64,000 nt of DNA. Source: Caedimonas sp. (GTDB lineage Bacteria > Pseudomonadota > Alphaproteobacteria > Caedimonadales > Caedimonadaceae). Position 1 is the stretch's first letter. The number at the start of each line of letters is the position of its first letter. The notes beneath the pieces were generated by a model. It was not told the origin of the DNA. It worked only from the letters and a program-made list of their open reading frames with translations, and ran no database searches. Shown here one piece after another: positions 17,399 through 27,163 of this stretch. The position numbers and the translations under genes are program-made. The stretch is from NCBI GenBank assembly GCA_016794245.1, contig JAEUKR010000051.1, positions 1 to 64,000 on the forward strand, written 5' to 3'.

Positions 17399-18098
17399 GA
17401 TCTTGTGAGACCCTTTCTATACGTCCGTCATCCATATAAGCGATTCGATCAGCATATTTGAAAATTCGATTATCGTGTGTGACGATAATAAAAGTTGATG
17501 TAAATCTTTTGTTTATTTCTTTCATAAGTTCAAGAATCTTCGTCCCGGTCACATGATCCAGTGCGCTTGTAGGTTCATCGCATATTAAGAGGGAAGGTTT
17601 GTGAATGAGCGCTCTTGCAATCGCGACGCGTTGCTGTTGACCGCCTGAAAGCTGGTTGGGCGGGCTTAAAAGTTTTTCTCCCAGGTCGACTTCTTCGAGG
17701 ATTTCTTTTGCTTTTTCCAAAGCCTCTCTTTGCTTCATCCCGTTTATGATTAAAGGAAGAGCAACATTCTGTCCGACATTCAAAGAGTCGACAAGATTAA
17801 AAGACTGAAAGATAAACCCTATGTTTTTTGCTCGAAATTTTAGAACCTCGCGTGCGGATTTTGTTTGATAGTCAAAATCATTCACAATGCATGTGCCGCT
17901 GTTTTGTTGAAGGACGCCTGCGATAATCGAGATCAATGTTGTCTTGCCACATCCGGATGGGCCTGCGAGCATAAAAAACTCCCCTTTATAAACATCGAGA
18001 TCCAGACCTTGGAGAGCAATGGTTTCAACGTTTTTCGCGATCATAAAGGATTTGGTTACATTTCTGCATTTAACGGCAAGTTGATTTGACATGAACAT
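17388..18098 (-). CDS. ABC exporter ATP-binding protein (DevA/LolD-like)
   Basis: 236 residues. Walker A is GPSGCGKTT (~residue 43), the signature motif is LSGGQQQRVAIARAL (~147), and Walker B is LLICDEPTSALD (~168), with the switch histidine in IIVTHDNRI. The sequence groups with MacB/LolD/DevA ATPases that energise FtsX-like permeases. It starts with ATG 18098 in a TAATG overlap with the permease stop; ATG 18092 is an alternative. It forms a unit with the flanking permease and adaptor genes. Confidence 0.9.
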   Translation of the reverse strand: MFMSNQLAVKCRNVTKSFMIAKNVETIALQGLDLDVYKGEFFMLAGPSGCGKTTLISIIAGVLQQNSGTCIVNDFDYQTKSAREVLKFRAKNIGFIFQSFNLVDSLNVGQNVALPLIINGMKQREALEKAKEILEEVDLGEKLLSPPNQLSGGQQQRVAIARALIHKPSLLICDEPTSALDHVTGTKILELMKEINKRFTSTFIIVTHDNRIFKYADRIAYMDDGRIERVSQDHEL

Positions 18099-19309
18099 TA
18101 GCCTCGGAATACCGTTGATGGATCGACTCTCACAACGCGCCAGATTCCCAGAAGCGCTGATAACAGGACGATCACAAAGACTCCTGTAGCAGAAAAAAGA
18201 AGAATAAAAGGCGCCATCTTAAAAGCAAGCACCGAATCATAAACCTTAAGTCCGAATAAAGCTGTTAACCCAATGCCCATTCCATAACCGATTAAACCAA
18301 CGACGAAAGCCTGCAACATGACCATTAAAATCAGCGTGCCATTTTCAAGCCCCATGGATTTAAGTACGGCGTAATGCTTTAAATTTTCCTGAACGAAATT
18401 AAAAAAAGTCTGACCTGCAACGGCAGCGCCAACAATAAACCCCAAAAGCACTGAGATGCCAAAATTGATGGGGATTCCCGTATTTTTCATCCAGTAGTCC
18501 AAATTGACATGGCGAAACTCTTCGGCAGTATAGGCAGAGAGTCCAGTATCGTTTTCTATTTTTTGGCAGATCTCGTGAAGGTTTTCTCCTGCTTTGGCCT
18601 TTACCAGCACATAGGTCAGATATTTTCTATTCGTCGGCGCATAATTAAGCGCGCGCGAATATGTGGTATAGACTTGCGGTTGCAAAACAAAGTTGCGTGT
18701 GGACTTGATATATCCGGCAACAATCGCTTTATGATCATTAATTTCCAGGACATCGCCTATCTTTAAGGATCTTGTCGTGCCATCGGAATTTTTGATGCGA
18801 AGACGTGTCTGTGCTGCCTCATAATCAACAAAAATGGCATCCGAGCTTCTTATGTCCAAAAGATGCGCTTCAATGATCCGGTGAGGCGCTCCTATCAGAG
18901 TGGCATCATCTATTCCCGTAAGGTCTATGGTTTTTGTTTTGCCATCCGGAAGTTTTGCTCTCAGGAGGTTTTTGTACATAGGTGCCGCCCAGTCTACACC
19001 CTTGATGCCTCTGATGCGGCCTAGATCGGTATCTCGCATCGGTTTATGTTCCTCAACGAACTGTACGCCGGGATCCATAACCCAGATGTCTGGTAAAGAC
19101 ACGTCATTGATAAAACTATACGTACGACTTAATAATCCTATAAAAATGGAAGGTTGCTGGGTCATGATCAAAGCGGCAAAAGTAATGCCCATAACGATGG
19201 CCACGTACTTTCTGCGATCTCCGAACAACATTTGCAGCGCTATGGAATACATAAAAGCCATACTTTCTTTTAAATAGGTTTTCTGGTAAGCAGGGGAAAA
19301 CGCCTCCAT
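18098..19309 (-). CDS. FtsX-like ABC exporter permease (DevC-like)
   Basis: 403 residues. An N-terminal transmembrane helix (~36-56) is followed by a periplasmic domain of about 230 residues ([18 protein letters not shown], then [16 protein letters not shown]), then three helices in the C-terminal FtsX domain (~275-300, ~325-350, ~365-390). This matches DevC-type permeases more than LolC/E, consistent with the HlyD adaptor. First gene of the operon; it is divergent from the class II aldolase gene. Confidence 0.85.
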   Translation of the reverse strand: MEAFSPAYQKTYLKESMAFMYSIALQMLFGDRRKYVAIVMGITFAALIMTQQPSIFIGLLSRTYSFINDVSLPDIWVMDPGVQFVEEHKPMRDTDLGRIRGIKGVDWAAPMYKNLLRAKLPDGKTKTIDLTGIDDATLIGAPHRIIEAHLLDIRSSDAIFVDYEAAQTRLRIKNSDGTTRSLKIGDVLEINDHKAIVAGYIKSTRNFVLQPQVYTTYSRALNYAPTNRKYLTYVLVKAKAGENLHEICQKIENDTGLSAYTAEEFRHVNLDYWMKNTGIPINFGISVLLGFIVGAAVAGQTFFNFVQENLKHYAVLKSMGLENGTLILMVMLQAFVVGLIGYGMGIGLTALFGLKVYDSVLAFKMAPFILLFSATGVFVIVLLSALLGIWRVVRVDPSTVFRG

Positions 19310-19328
19310 AGTTTCTAGCGTTCTGAAG

Positions 19329-19355
19329 TTGACACCAAGACCTCATACATATAAA
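19329..19355 (+). promoter_or_regulatory. Putative promoter of the class II aldolase gene
   Basis: TTGACA at 19329-19334 and TATAAA at 19350-19355, spacing 15. It lies in the 133-base divergent region between the exporter operon and the aldolase gene. Confidence 0.4.
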
Positions 19356-19385
19356 CGTATACTCTATTTTCACGTCTTGCGTAAA
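19356..19385 (-). promoter_or_regulatory. Putative promoter of the exporter operon
   Basis: On the minus strand TTTACG (19380-19385) and TATACG (19356-19361) are spaced by 18 bases. It is interleaved with the rightward promoter, so the two could compete. Confidence 0.3.
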
Positions 19386-19442
19386 TCTTTTCTGAACCGC
19401 TATAAGCAACTTTTGGGAAGGTTCGGATCAGGAGATATCAGG

Positions 19443-20147
19443 ATGAGAGATGAACAAATTAAAAGAGAACTTTCTCAAGCTTATCAAATTCTTGCATATC
19501 TTAAGCTTGATGACCATACGTACACCCATCTCTCGGCAAGGTCAGCGATAGATCATTCGTTTTATATCTATCCGTTTGGGCTAAGATTTGAAGAGGTAGA
19601 GCCGCATCTTTTGTTGAGAGTATCCCTCGATGGTCATATCTTAGAGGGTGCAGAATATCAATATAATAAAACGGGGTATGTAATTCATGGCGCCATTTAT
19701 CAGGAACGCGCCGATATTTCATCTGTTTTTCATCTTCATACGCCTGAGATTGTGGCGGTCTCCGCCTGTGACAAAGGGCTTATGCCGATCAGTCAGTGGG
19801 CGTTGCATTTTTATGACCATATTGCCTATCACGATTACGATTCCCTGGCGCTTGATACAAGCCAAGGATCGCGGTTGGTGAAGGATCTGGGCAAGCATTT
19901 CACAATGTTGCTAAAAAATCATGGTTCAATCACATGCGGCCGCACCATTCAGGAAGCCATGTTTTACACTTACCATTTACAGCAAGCTTGCAAAACGCAG
20001 TGTTTGGCATTGAGTACGAATCAGCCCTTGATGATTCCATCTGAAAATATATGTAAAAAAGCCGTCCATGATTTACTGTCCTTTGAAAAAGATTTGGGAG
20101 ATCGTGACTGGAAGGCTTGGTTGCGATTCATTAGACCTCTTGCATAA
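19443..20147 (+). CDS. Class II aldolase/adducin family protein
   Basis: About 234 residues. It has the class II aldolase fold with zinc-ligand histidines in [13 protein letters not shown] (~residues 95-107) and a further [20 protein letters not shown] segment (~157-176). The YTHLSARS motif near residue 23 fits the family. The substrate cannot be told from sequence; many relatives act on sugar phosphates or are of unknown role. I prefer ATG 19443 because CAGGAG stands 8 bases upstream; an ATG-less extension to 19329 would overlap the promoter. The C-terminus (IRPLA) and stop lie in the end of an element B copy, so the native C-terminus may have been replaced. Confidence 0.8.
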   Translation: MRDEQIKRELSQAYQILAYLKLDDHTYTHLSARSAIDHSFYIYPFGLRFEEVEPHLLLRVSLDGHILEGAEYQYNKTGYVIHGAIYQERADISSVFHLHTPEIVAVSACDKGLMPISQWALHFYDHIAYHDYDSLALDTSQGSRLVKDLGKHFTMLLKNHGSITCGRTIQEAMFYTYHLQQACKTQCLALSTNQPLMIPSENICKKAVHDLLSFEKDLGDRDWKAWLRFIRPLA

Positions 20148-20153
20148 CCAGGT
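20132..20153 (+). repeat. Element B end (B3), fused to half an element A
   Basis: TAGACCTCTTGCATAACCAG matches the left terminus of element B at 32485. It is read as the last codons and stop of the aldolase gene. It is followed directly by the right half of an element A. Confidence 0.65.
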
Positions 20154-20154
20154 A

Positions 20155-20209
20155 GGGCGCGGGACTCACCGCGTGTCCGCCCATCCGAATTTGGAAACCG
20201 TTTGAATAT
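20155..20209 (+). repeat. Element A, right half only (A4)
   Basis: Contains GCGCGGGACTCACCGCGTGT and ends TTTGGAAACCGTTTGAATAT, matching the right half of element A. The left half is absent and replaced by an element B end. Confidence 0.7.
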
Positions 20210-20287
20210 ATATATGTATATGTTGCTTTTGATAGAGCGGGAAGAGCGGGAGAAAGGGACGCACTCCTGAAAAGCAGGATATTTGGA

Positions 20288-20364
20288 TGGTGCGCCCTGC
20301 AGGATTCGAACCTGCGACCTGCGGCTTAGAAGGCCGATGCTCTATCCAGCTGAGCTAAGGGCGC
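20288..20364 (-). tRNA. tRNA-Arg (anticodon TCT)
   Basis: Minus-strand 77-nt cloverleaf with acceptor GCGCCCT/AGGGCGC, D-arm GCTC/GAGC, loop CTTCTAA giving TCT, T-arm GCAGG/CCTGC and encoded CCA. The anticodon stem TCGGC/GCCGC has one T-C mismatch at its outer pair (27-43). Confidence 0.94.
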
Positions 20365-20450
20365 GTACCATTTACCAAACTTGAGACAAACTTTATCCTA
20401 AAACATCATAGGGGTAAAGCCTTTCTCCAAAACCTGAGATAACATGCGAT

Positions 20451-20518
20451 TAGTCTAATCTATATCTGGCGGGCGCTTTTGTTCCTTGGCCATATTTGAT
20501 TAGGGAAAACGTCTAATA
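20451..20518 (+). repeat. Element B, short degenerate copy (B4)
   Basis: Keeps TCTATATCTGGCGGGCGCTT and the closing GGCCATATTTGATT and GTCTAAT parts of element B, with the central core deleted. It ends 2 bases before the stop codon of the NDUFS4 gene. Confidence 0.5.
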
Positions 20519-20519
20519 T

Positions 20520-20813
20520 TTATCTCAAACGACCTGGTGAAAAATTATCGCTATATCGTCTGGAAGTAAAGGCGGCTCTATGGGGCTTCAAGACTTGGTA
20601 AGCGATCTTGTGAGTTTCCGCGTATCGTGTGGCTTCTTCTTCTGTTTGAAAGCGCAGTTTGATTTGACTGCGCGTATCCCGCATCCCCGTCCAGCCCATA
20701 AGCGGTTCGATGTATCCAGGCTGTTCGGGAATGAATTCCAGAATCCACTCTTTCGTGCGTCCTTTGCCCGATTGCATGGCGGTCCCGGCAGGACGATAGA
20801 TCCGCGCTTTCAT
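20520..20813 (-). CDS. Complex I NDUFS4-like (18 kDa) accessory subunit
   Basis: 97 residues matching the ETC complex I subunit conserved region. It starts with ARIYRPAGTAMQSGKGRTKE, then WILEFIPEQPGYIEPLMGWT, and a C-terminal region with AETHKIAYQV. In mitochondria and alphaproteobacteria this subunit stabilises the NADH-oxidising arm of complex I. It lies away from the nuo genes, next to bcp. Its presence supports an alphaproteobacterial source. Confidence 0.88.
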   Translation of the reverse strand: MKARIYRPAGTAMQSGKGRTKEWILEFIPEQPGYIEPLMGWTGMRDTRSQIKLRFQTEEEATRYAETHKIAYQVLKPHRAAFTSRRYSDNFSPGRLR

Positions 20814-20834
20814 GTGACTCGTCCAACTTTCCAG

Positions 20835-21296
20835 CTAATTTTTCAAGCTTTCCAAAACTTCCTTGAGATGGCCGCTGACACTCACCTTGCGCCAAATATG
20901 CGTCAGTTTGCTGTGTTCGTCGATGAGGAATGTCGAGCGCTCAATTCCCCAAAAAGTACGTCCGTACATGCTTTTTTGTTTAAGGACATCATAAAGTTTG
21001 CAAACGGTTCCTTCTTCATCGGCGCCAAGATCAAAGGGAAGAGCATATTTTTCCTTGAATTTTTTATGTGACGCCAGGCCGTCCTGAGATATCCCCAATA
21101 TGTTAGCTCCTGATTCCTGGATCTGTTCATAGGCATCTCGGAAAGCGCAAGACTCTAAAGTGCAGCCAGGCGTATCATCCTTGGGATAAAAATATAAAAT
21201 AAGCTTTTTACCTTGATAATGATTAAGATCGACCTTTTGATTTTCATGAATGGGAATGCTAAAATCCGGCGCAGCTTGACCAATTTCCAGTGACAT
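20835..21296 (-). CDS. bcp: Thioredoxin-dependent peroxiredoxin (Bcp/PrxQ)
   Basis: A 153-residue peroxiredoxin that reduces hydroperoxides with thioredoxin. The active site is DDTPGCTLESCAFRD, with the peroxidatic Cys in PGCT (residue ~45) and a resolving Cys five residues later, as in atypical 2-Cys Bcp proteins. The length is normal. It is followed by the NDUFS4 gene after 21 bases and is divergent from the AsmA/DUF3971 gene. Confidence 0.95.
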   Translation of the reverse strand: MSLEIGQAAPDFSIPIHENQKVDLNHYQGKKLILYFYPKDDTPGCTLESCAFRDAYEQIQESGANILGISQDGLASHKKFKEKYALPFDLGADEEGTVCKLYDVLKQKSMYGRTFWGIERSTFLIDEHSKLTHIWRKVSVSGHLKEVLESLKN

Positions 21297-21372
21297 AATA
21301 ACTTCCTTTCAGGTCAGGTCATTGTTTTTTACTTCTCAACAGTACGATATTTATGAGTATACTCTTCTCATC

Positions 21373-24300
21373 ATGATTTATAAATCTCTTAAAAAAATCG
21401 CCGTTTATTTTTTTAAAGCGGTATTTGTCGTTATCGGTCTTTTGAGCGTGTTGATCTTGGCGCTCATTGTCCGTCTTCATCAAGGCCCCCTTTCTTTGGA
21501 ACACTTTAAACCGGCTCTTCAGAAAAATATCGATAGAGTGGCGCCGGGTTTTGTGATGACGGTTCGACATCCTGAAATGATTTGGGAAGGGTTGGGCCAT
21601 CCGGCCAGAATCCGTCTGCACGACGTTGAGATTCGTCGCCAAAAGGATACAAAGACAAAAGCGTCCATTGCTTCATTAAGCTTGACCTACAGTTTTGCGA
21701 GTCTCCTGACCTCAGGATTACACCCGGAAGGCATTGAAATTGAGTCTCCGCACCTGACTTTTGAAAGAGATACCTTTCTCTCCCTTTTCGCTTCGTCCCA
21801 AAAAGAAGAAGATGAAGATCTGCTGGTCTCGTTCGTTCACAGGATTTTATATTCGGCCGAGGCTTCGTCACCCCTTGAATTTCTTGAAATAAGTCAAGCG
21901 CAAATAACGCTGGATGACGAGGGAGGATGGGGTGTCTGGATATTGCCGCCAAGCCATGTCACTTTAAAAAAATCAAAAGACACTTTTGAAGTCAGTGCTT
22001 ATACGACTTGGCAAGGTCAAAAATTTTCTCTTCTTCTTGAAACTTCCGCCAAGAGTGAAGAAGTGCGCTTTCGTCTGTCTGTCCCTGAATTTTCGACGGA
22101 TTTTCTGGAAAATGTTCAAAGTCATCATATTCGTGATCTTTCGGCGCAAACAAAAAAGTTTATGGATATCTTATGCCGAAATCCCCTGCGCTTTTCATTG
22201 TTCCTTGACGGTCATTATCATAGGGGAAAAGGAATCAGACGGGCTGAGCTTCAAAGTATGCTTTTTGAAGGGACTCTGGATTTCCCTAATTTTTTGCCAA
22301 AAAGTATCAAACTTCAGGAGGGTCGACTTAAAGCGCATATAGACGATAATCTTCTGACGATTGAGACTTGTGATTTAAAATCGGGAAATAGCCTTGTGAA
22401 GATCAAGGGATCAGGCGTTTGGCAACCGGATACCTACGATCTGGCTTTTGACCTTGAGACTGAGGCACGCCAGGTTTCAGCGGATTCGCTTAAAGATGTG
22501 TGGCCGCAAGATCTTGCCTGTGTGACGCGAAAGTGGATCCTCAAGAATATTTCCAAGGCTGTTTTTACGCGCGCGACATGCGCATTGAAGGGGAAGGCTT
22601 CCTTTCTGACCGATAAAACGGCGTTTAACGTCAATGGCATCCATGGCGAAATAGAGTTCAAAAATGGCGCTGTTTCTTATATGAATGAATTTCCTGACGT
22701 AAAGGACGTGAAGGGAATTGCGACCTACGATGCGCGGGATTTTCATATTCAGTTGCAGCAGGGTAAAAGCGCCGGCTTAGTCCTTAAAAAGGGGAGAATA
22801 GATATTCATGGTCTGGATCAAAAAGATCAGACTTTGGACATGACCCTTGATATTGCCTCTTCCCTTTCAGATGCGCTCAAGTTTATTGATCAGCCACCCC
22901 TTGGATTCGCGCGAAAATTTAATCTTGATAAGATGACCTATACCGGCAACGCTGAAACCTCCCTGAGTATGGTTTTTCCCTTGTCAACTCGCTTAACATT
23001 ATCGCAAGTTAAAGCTCAGGCTGCTGCGCGTCTTTCGCATGTTTCAATCGTCAAACCTGTTCCTTCTCTGGATATCTCGGTTTCAGAGGGGGAATTTGAT
23101 TTAAAAGTCAATTCTGATCGACTATTGCTTCAGGGACGAGCCATGCTTAATGATACGTCCGCTGACATCACCTGGGAGAGGGCGTTATCAGACAAAGCGC
23201 CGTATGTAGCGCAGTTGAACATTTCTGCGGCGCTTACGCCTTTCTGGCTGAAGCGAGCAGGATTTGACGTGACCAGTTATGGAGAAGGAATACTTCCAAC
23301 CCGGTTTCAATATTCTGAAGATAGCGCACGCAAAGGGAGATTGGAGATTTCGTGCGACTTGACGCGCGCAAAGCTCATGGTTCTGGGGGGCATCAAGCCT
23401 TTCCAAACCAAGGGAACGCTTGCTATGGTTTTGGACTTTCACCATGACAGGCTTCAATCTCTCAAAAAGTTTTCTGTCACGGCTGTTGATGGTCTTGACA
23501 TTGAAGCAGACGGTACATTTGATGAGACGGGAAAAGCCTTTGAGTCCCTTCGACTTCATCATTTTAAGATGGGGCAAAACCAATTGAACGGCACCCTCAA
23601 AAGAGGCGGGAACAGAGAGTATGAGATTACCTTGAGTGGAAAGTCTCTTGATATTGAGCCTCTCAGGAAAACGATCAGTGAAAAAGAGTTTTCTCTTCCC
23701 AAGGAAAACGTGCGCTTTAAGGCAAACATTGAGCAGGCTTATATTAGTCCACAAGAGACGCTTTTTGAAAATGTTCTGACTTTTTACAGTCAAAACGATC
23801 GTTTGCTTTCTTTTGAATACAGCGCTTACTTTAAAAAAACCAAAGATAAGGAAAATTTAATTCATGTCGTGATCGCTTCACGCCCCGATCATACAAGACG
23901 ATTTACATTGCAAACGCCTGCGGCTGATAAGTTGATAAAGGCATTGGACATTCCCCTTCAAGTTCATGGCGGGCTTTTGAAACTCTATGCTGTACGAAAT
24001 GATATGTTGAGCCATGGGCCTTGGGAAGGTAAGCTCAAGATTGAGAATTTTTCCATCAGGAATGTTCCCGCCCTTGGTCAAATTCTCTCGCTGGCGTTCC
24101 CGACAGGGGTGATGGATCTGTTTTCAAACAAGGGGTTGTCTTTCAGACAGTTCAGGACTCGATTTACCCTGACGCCTCGCAAGATCATCCTTTCCAAAGG
24201 CCATGCTCAAGGTGTTTCGCTTGGGATTACGCTGCAAGGCAGTATGGATCGTTCTTTCATGCATTTGAATCTTTTTGGTTCGGTTATTCCGGCGTATCTG

Positions 24301-24531
24301 CTTAATTCTCTTTTATCCAAAATCCCCCTGCTTGGTGAATTGCTCACCGGTGGGAAACATGAGGGAATTTTTTCTGTCTCTTATACTATTCAGGGTTCGC
24401 GCTTGAATCCGATCGTCAGCGTCAATCCCGTCTCGATTTTTACGCCGGGCTTTTTGCGCAAGATCTTTGAGTTTGGCGCTGAGGACGCTGAATCCGAAGA
24501 TAACGACGATTCTTTTGATGTTGAAAAATAA
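21373..24531 (+). CDS. Large AsmA-like DUF3971 envelope protein (YhdP/TamB-like)
   Basis: About 1052 residues. One N-terminal transmembrane helix (KIAVYFFKAVFVVIGLLSVL, residues ~8-27) is followed by a very long periplasmic region of repeated beta-strand segments. The C-terminal ~200 residues (GILPTRF..., then HAQGVSLGITLQGSMDRSFM) match the AsmA_2/DUF3971 type. Such proteins form hydrophobic grooves proposed to carry phospholipids between membranes. I chose ATG 21373 because it opens on the membrane helix; no clear Shine-Dalgarno precedes it, and a TATACT box ends 9 bases upstream, so a nearly leaderless mRNA is possible. TTG 21322 is an alternative. It is followed by repeats C1 and A5. Confidence 0.85.
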   Translation: MIYKSLKKIAVYFFKAVFVVIGLLSVLILALIVRLHQGPLSLEHFKPALQKNIDRVAPGFVMTVRHPEMIWEGLGHPARIRLHDVEIRRQKDTKTKASIASLSLTYSFASLLTSGLHPEGIEIESPHLTFERDTFLSLFASSQKEEDEDLLVSFVHRILYSAEASSPLEFLEISQAQITLDDEGGWGVWILPPSHVTLKKSKDTFEVSAYTTWQGQKFSLLLETSAKSEEVRFRLSVPEFSTDFLENVQSHHIRDLSAQTKKFMDILCRNPLRFSLFLDGHYHRGKGIRRAELQSMLFEGTLDFPNFLPKSIKLQEGRLKAHIDDNLLTIETCDLKSGNSLVKIKGSGVWQPDTYDLAFDLETEARQVSADSLKDVWPQDLACVTRKWILKNISKAVFTRATCALKGKASFLTDKTAFNVNGIHGEIEFKNGAVSYMNEFPDVKDVKGIATYDARDFHIQLQQGKSAGLVLKKGRIDIHGLDQKDQTLDMTLDIASSLSDALKFIDQPPLGFARKFNLDKMTYTGNAETSLSMVFPLSTRLTLSQVKAQAAARLSHVSIVKPVPSLDISVSEGEFDLKVNSDRLLLQGRAMLNDTSADITWERALSDKAPYVAQLNISAALTPFWLKRAGFDVTSYGEGILPTRFQYSEDSARKGRLEISCDLTRAKLMVLGGIKPFQTKGTLAMVLDFHHDRLQSLKKFSVTAVDGLDIEADGTFDETGKAFESLRLHHFKMGQNQLNGTLKRGGNREYEITLSGKSLDIEPLRKTISEKEFSLPKENVRFKANIEQAYISPQETLFENVLTFYSQNDRLLSFEYSAYFKKTKDKENLIHVVIASRPDHTRRFTLQTPAADKLIKALDIPLQVHGGLLKLYAVRNDMLSHGPWEGKLKIENFSIRNVPALGQILSLAFPTGVMDLFSNKGLSFRQFRTRFTLTPRKIILSKGHAQGVSLGITLQGSMDRSFMHLNLFGSVIPAYLLNSLLSKIPLLGELLTGGKHEGIFSVSYTIQGSRLNPIVSVNPVSIFTPGFLRKIFEFGAEDAESEDNDDSFDVEK

Positions 24532-24534
24532 AAA

Positions 24535-24568
24535 CTTGTCTTCAGAATTTGGGTTGTGAGGCGAAGGA
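24535..24568 (+). repeat. Short 3'-flank repeat (C1)
   Basis: Contains CTTGTCTTCAGAATTTGGG and TTGTGAGGCGAAGGA. It begins 4 bases after the stop of the AsmA/DUF3971 gene and matches, in the same orientation relative to its gene, the 3' flank of trkH (27974-28005). Its GGCGAAGGATAT end resembles the end of element A. Confidence 0.55.
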
Positions 24569-24594
24569 TATGTTTTGCGACCACAAAGAAATTT

Positions 24595-24720
24595 ATACCC
24601 TTCGCCTTTCAAAATCTGGGGGTGTTAGACATCGGGATTCGTCCTGCTCACGTACTGATTGTACGCTCCGCGGGACTCACCGCTCGTCTGCCTACCCAGA
24701 TTTCGAAATCCTTTGGGTAT
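24595..24720 (+). repeat. Palindromic element A, full copy (A5)
   Basis: A 126-bp copy from ATACCC to GGGTAT between the convergent AsmA/DUF3971 and tyrS genes. The inner arms (CAAAATCTGGGGG and CCCAGATTTCGAAA) have co-varied from CCGGG to CTGGG/CCCAG, keeping the pairing, which supports selection or recent spread as a hairpin. Confidence 0.9.
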
Positions 24721-24737
24721 ATGAATACAGGTTAACC

Positions 24738-26006
24738 TTATTTTTTAAGCTTCAACAGGATATGACGCTTCTTTCCTGCTGAAAGCTTGATATGGCCCGT
24801 ATCTCCAAATTCTTCTAAAGTCACTTTCCGGCTTTCATCGGTGATGATTTCATCATTAAGGCGCGCTCCATAGCCTCGTATCAGTCGTCTTGCTTCTCCA
24901 TTGCTCGGGACCAGGCCCGTGGACTTGAAAAGCTCCAGGAGTCCAAGACCTGATTTTGCCGTTTCCGGATCAATGTCAAAGATTGGAAGTGAAACCCCTT
25001 CAACACTTGATGGAGTGTGGCGCTCAAAAAGACTTTCCGCCGTCTTGCGTGATTCGCTCACCGCGTGTTCGCCGTGGCAAAGGCGCGTCACTTCATCAGC
25101 AAGTATCTTTTTCGCGTCATTTAATTCTTGTCCTTGAAGCATTTCAAGTTTGATAATCTCTTCCAGAGGGAGATCCGTAAACATACGCAAGAATTTCCCC
25201 ACATCGGCATCGTGTGTGTTGCGCCAGAATTGCCAGAAATCAAAGATAGGAAGTTGTTGCGCGTTCAGCCATACGGCGCCTTGCACAGTTTTACCCATCT
25301 TGGCACCGCTTGCTGTCGTAATCAGGGGAGACGTTAGACCAAAACTTTCCTTGCGTTCCGTACGACGGACAAGATCTACGCCTGAAACGATATTCCCCCA
25401 TTGATCCGCGCCACCCAATTGTAAGGTAACGCCATAGCGTCGCTTTAGTTCAAGGAAGTCGTAGGCTTGCAGGATCATATAATTGAATTCCAAAAAACTA
25501 AGCGATTGTTTGCGTTCAAGGCGAAGACGAACGCTATCGAAGGTCATCATGCGGTTGATTGAGAAATGCCGGCCATAGTTGCGCAAAAAATCAAGATAAT
25601 TGAGATCGTTCAACCATTCGGCATTATTGATCATCAAGGCATCGGTTGGTCCTGTCCCAAATTTAAGATAACGCGCAAAGATCTGCTTCATGGAGGCAAG
25701 GTTCGTATGAATTTCTTCATCGCTTAATACTTTGCGCATTTCATCTTTGCCGGAAGGGTCTCCAACCCGTGTTGTGCCTCCACCCATCAAAACGATCGGC
25801 TTGTGTCCTGTACGCTGCAAGAGACGAAGGCGCATAATCTGTACCAGATTTCCAACGTGCAAGCTTTTGGCGGTAGCATCAAAACCTAAATACGCGATGA
25901 CAGGGCCTTTGAGCAGTTGGTTATCAAGGCTTTCCAAATCCGTTGCTTGATGAAAAAAACCGCGTTCAAGAGTCTCTCGCAGAAAATCTGATTTTGGATT
26001 AAACAT
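24738..26006 (-). CDS. tyrS: Tyrosyl-tRNA synthetase
   Basis: Charges tRNA-Tyr with tyrosine in the cytoplasm. The 422-residue class I synthetase has the HIGH-type motif HVGN (~residue 51), the tyrosine pocket ([22 protein letters not shown]) and the KMSKS-type motif KMGKT (~235). A C-terminal S4 RNA-binding domain follows ([18 protein letters not shown]). Length is typical. The downstream end faces element A5. Confidence 0.97.
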   Translation of the reverse strand: MFNPKSDFLRETLERGFFHQATDLESLDNQLLKGPVIAYLGFDATAKSLHVGNLVQIMRLRLLQRTGHKPIVLMGGGTTRVGDPSGKDEMRKVLSDEEIHTNLASMKQIFARYLKFGTGPTDALMINNAEWLNDLNYLDFLRNYGRHFSINRMMTFDSVRLRLERKQSLSFLEFNYMILQAYDFLELKRRYGVTLQLGGADQWGNIVSGVDLVRRTERKESFGLTSPLITTASGAKMGKTVQGAVWLNAQQLPIFDFWQFWRNTHDADVGKFLRMFTDLPLEEIIKLEMLQGQELNDAKKILADEVTRLCHGEHAVSESRKTAESLFERHTPSSVEGVSLPIFDIDPETAKSGLGLLELFKSTGLVPSNGEARRLIRGYGARLNDEIITDESRKVTLEEFGDTGHIKLSAGKKRHILLKLKK

Positions 26007-26194
26007 ATTGAATCATCATAGGTTTGGAAAATTTATGGGTCTCACCTGCCACGTGTCTTAGCAAATTCAGGATGCGAAAACAAGCGCCTTCCCATCTTTA
26101 TCCATAAAAGGGGGTTCTTTGTATGCTGAGCGGAACATGCTGCTCATTCGTTTGCGAATACCCTGAAATCGTTTGAGCGTATGCTCCAGGAACT

Positions 26195-27130
26195 TCAGGA
26201 TTGTTGATAAAATGAAGAAAGCCGCGCTTTATCATATTGTTGAAGCCTAAAAGATTTAATAATGTTCTTCACACGCGATGTGTAAGTCTTTCCCAATTCC
26301 GAATACCTTGTCAGACCTTCCGCTAATTTCAATGGACAAAGATGTTCTCCCGCAGTGCGAAGATGGGCGCGAATGGAACGCATAGGCGCATAGGCGTCAT
26401 GCGTGTTGAGATTGTGAATGTAATGGCTCACGCTCTCCTGAAGAGAGTTATAAGAAAAGACATGTCTGGGGTTCTTCATCATGCCAAACGGAGAATTAAA
26501 ACGTTGAGCCGCCAAGGAACCACCCCATCCCGTTTCAACAACGGCTTGACCCAAGGCAAGAGAAGGGGGAATCACATCCACACGCTTTAAAAGCTCTGCG
26601 ATCGTTATGCGCCGAAGATTGTATTTAAGAGCCAACCGGCTCAGCCACTGCGTTTGTTTGTGATTAAGTTTCTTCCCCGCGTCCTTAATTCTTTTCAACA
26701 TCAACAGGTATTCACGTTCAGCCTGAACTTTTTCATTGTGAGCCAAAATGGAAGGAAGCAAATTGTTTACAAAGGTTTCTTTGCGTGAACTGATGTTGGT
26801 CAAATGCTCCAGATCCGGAGAAAAACGTGTCGGATACATCCGCGCGATTTCAATGATGTCTGCCTCTTTCCTATGCGTATCATTAGAAAAGAGACGGCGC
26901 TTTAAAAAGGTTTCCAAATCGCTCTTATGGTGAGAATTAATCTGTTTTATAGTTGGCTTGGAGGAAAATTCATGGGTTGAGGATGAAAGCAAAAAACGCT
27001 TCTGGAGAGCAATATGGGGCGTTCCCCAAGGTGCCAGTGCGTAAAGCGCCATCATCATTCCTATAAGACTCACCATAATCGCTTGACGCGCACAATAGAC
27101 TCGTTTTGCGAAGATGTATTTCTGATTCAT
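26195..27130 (-). CDS. Bax-type N-acetylglucosaminidase-domain protein
   Basis: 311 residues. A transmembrane helix or uncleaved signal lies at residues ~17-36 (AIMVSLIGMMMALYALAPW). The C-terminal half has the glucosaminidase-type motif LALGQAVVETGWGGSLAAQR (~192-211) with a probable catalytic Glu in VETGWG. This is followed by FNSPFGMMK and a YNSLQESVSHYIHNLNTH segment, as in Bax and flagellar-type glucosaminidases that cleave peptidoglycan glycan strands. It probably acts in the periplasm on cell-wall turnover. It lies upstream of no obvious partner; the NifU-like gene is 33 bases away in the same direction. Confidence 0.83.
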   Translation of the reverse strand: MNQKYIFAKRVYCARQAIMVSLIGMMMALYALAPWGTPHIALQKRFLLSSSTHEFSSKPTIKQINSHHKSDLETFLKRRLFSNDTHRKEADIIEIARMYPTRFSPDLEHLTNISSRKETFVNNLLPSILAHNEKVQAEREYLLMLKRIKDAGKKLNHKQTQWLSRLALKYNLRRITIAELLKRVDVIPPSLALGQAVVETGWGGSLAAQRFNSPFGMMKNPRHVFSYNSLQESVSHYIHNLNTHDAYAPMRSIRAHLRTAGEHLCPLKLAEGLTRYSELGKTYTSRVKNIIKSFRLQQYDKARLSSFYQQS

Positions 27131-27163
27131 TCCTCTTACCCAAGTTGTTGATCCAAATGAAAA

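Noticed and set aside
26130-26181. Possible very degenerate element A right half
   Set aside because: CTCATTCGTTTGC and GAAATCGTTTGAGCGTAT resemble the right half, but identity is too low to list it as a copy.
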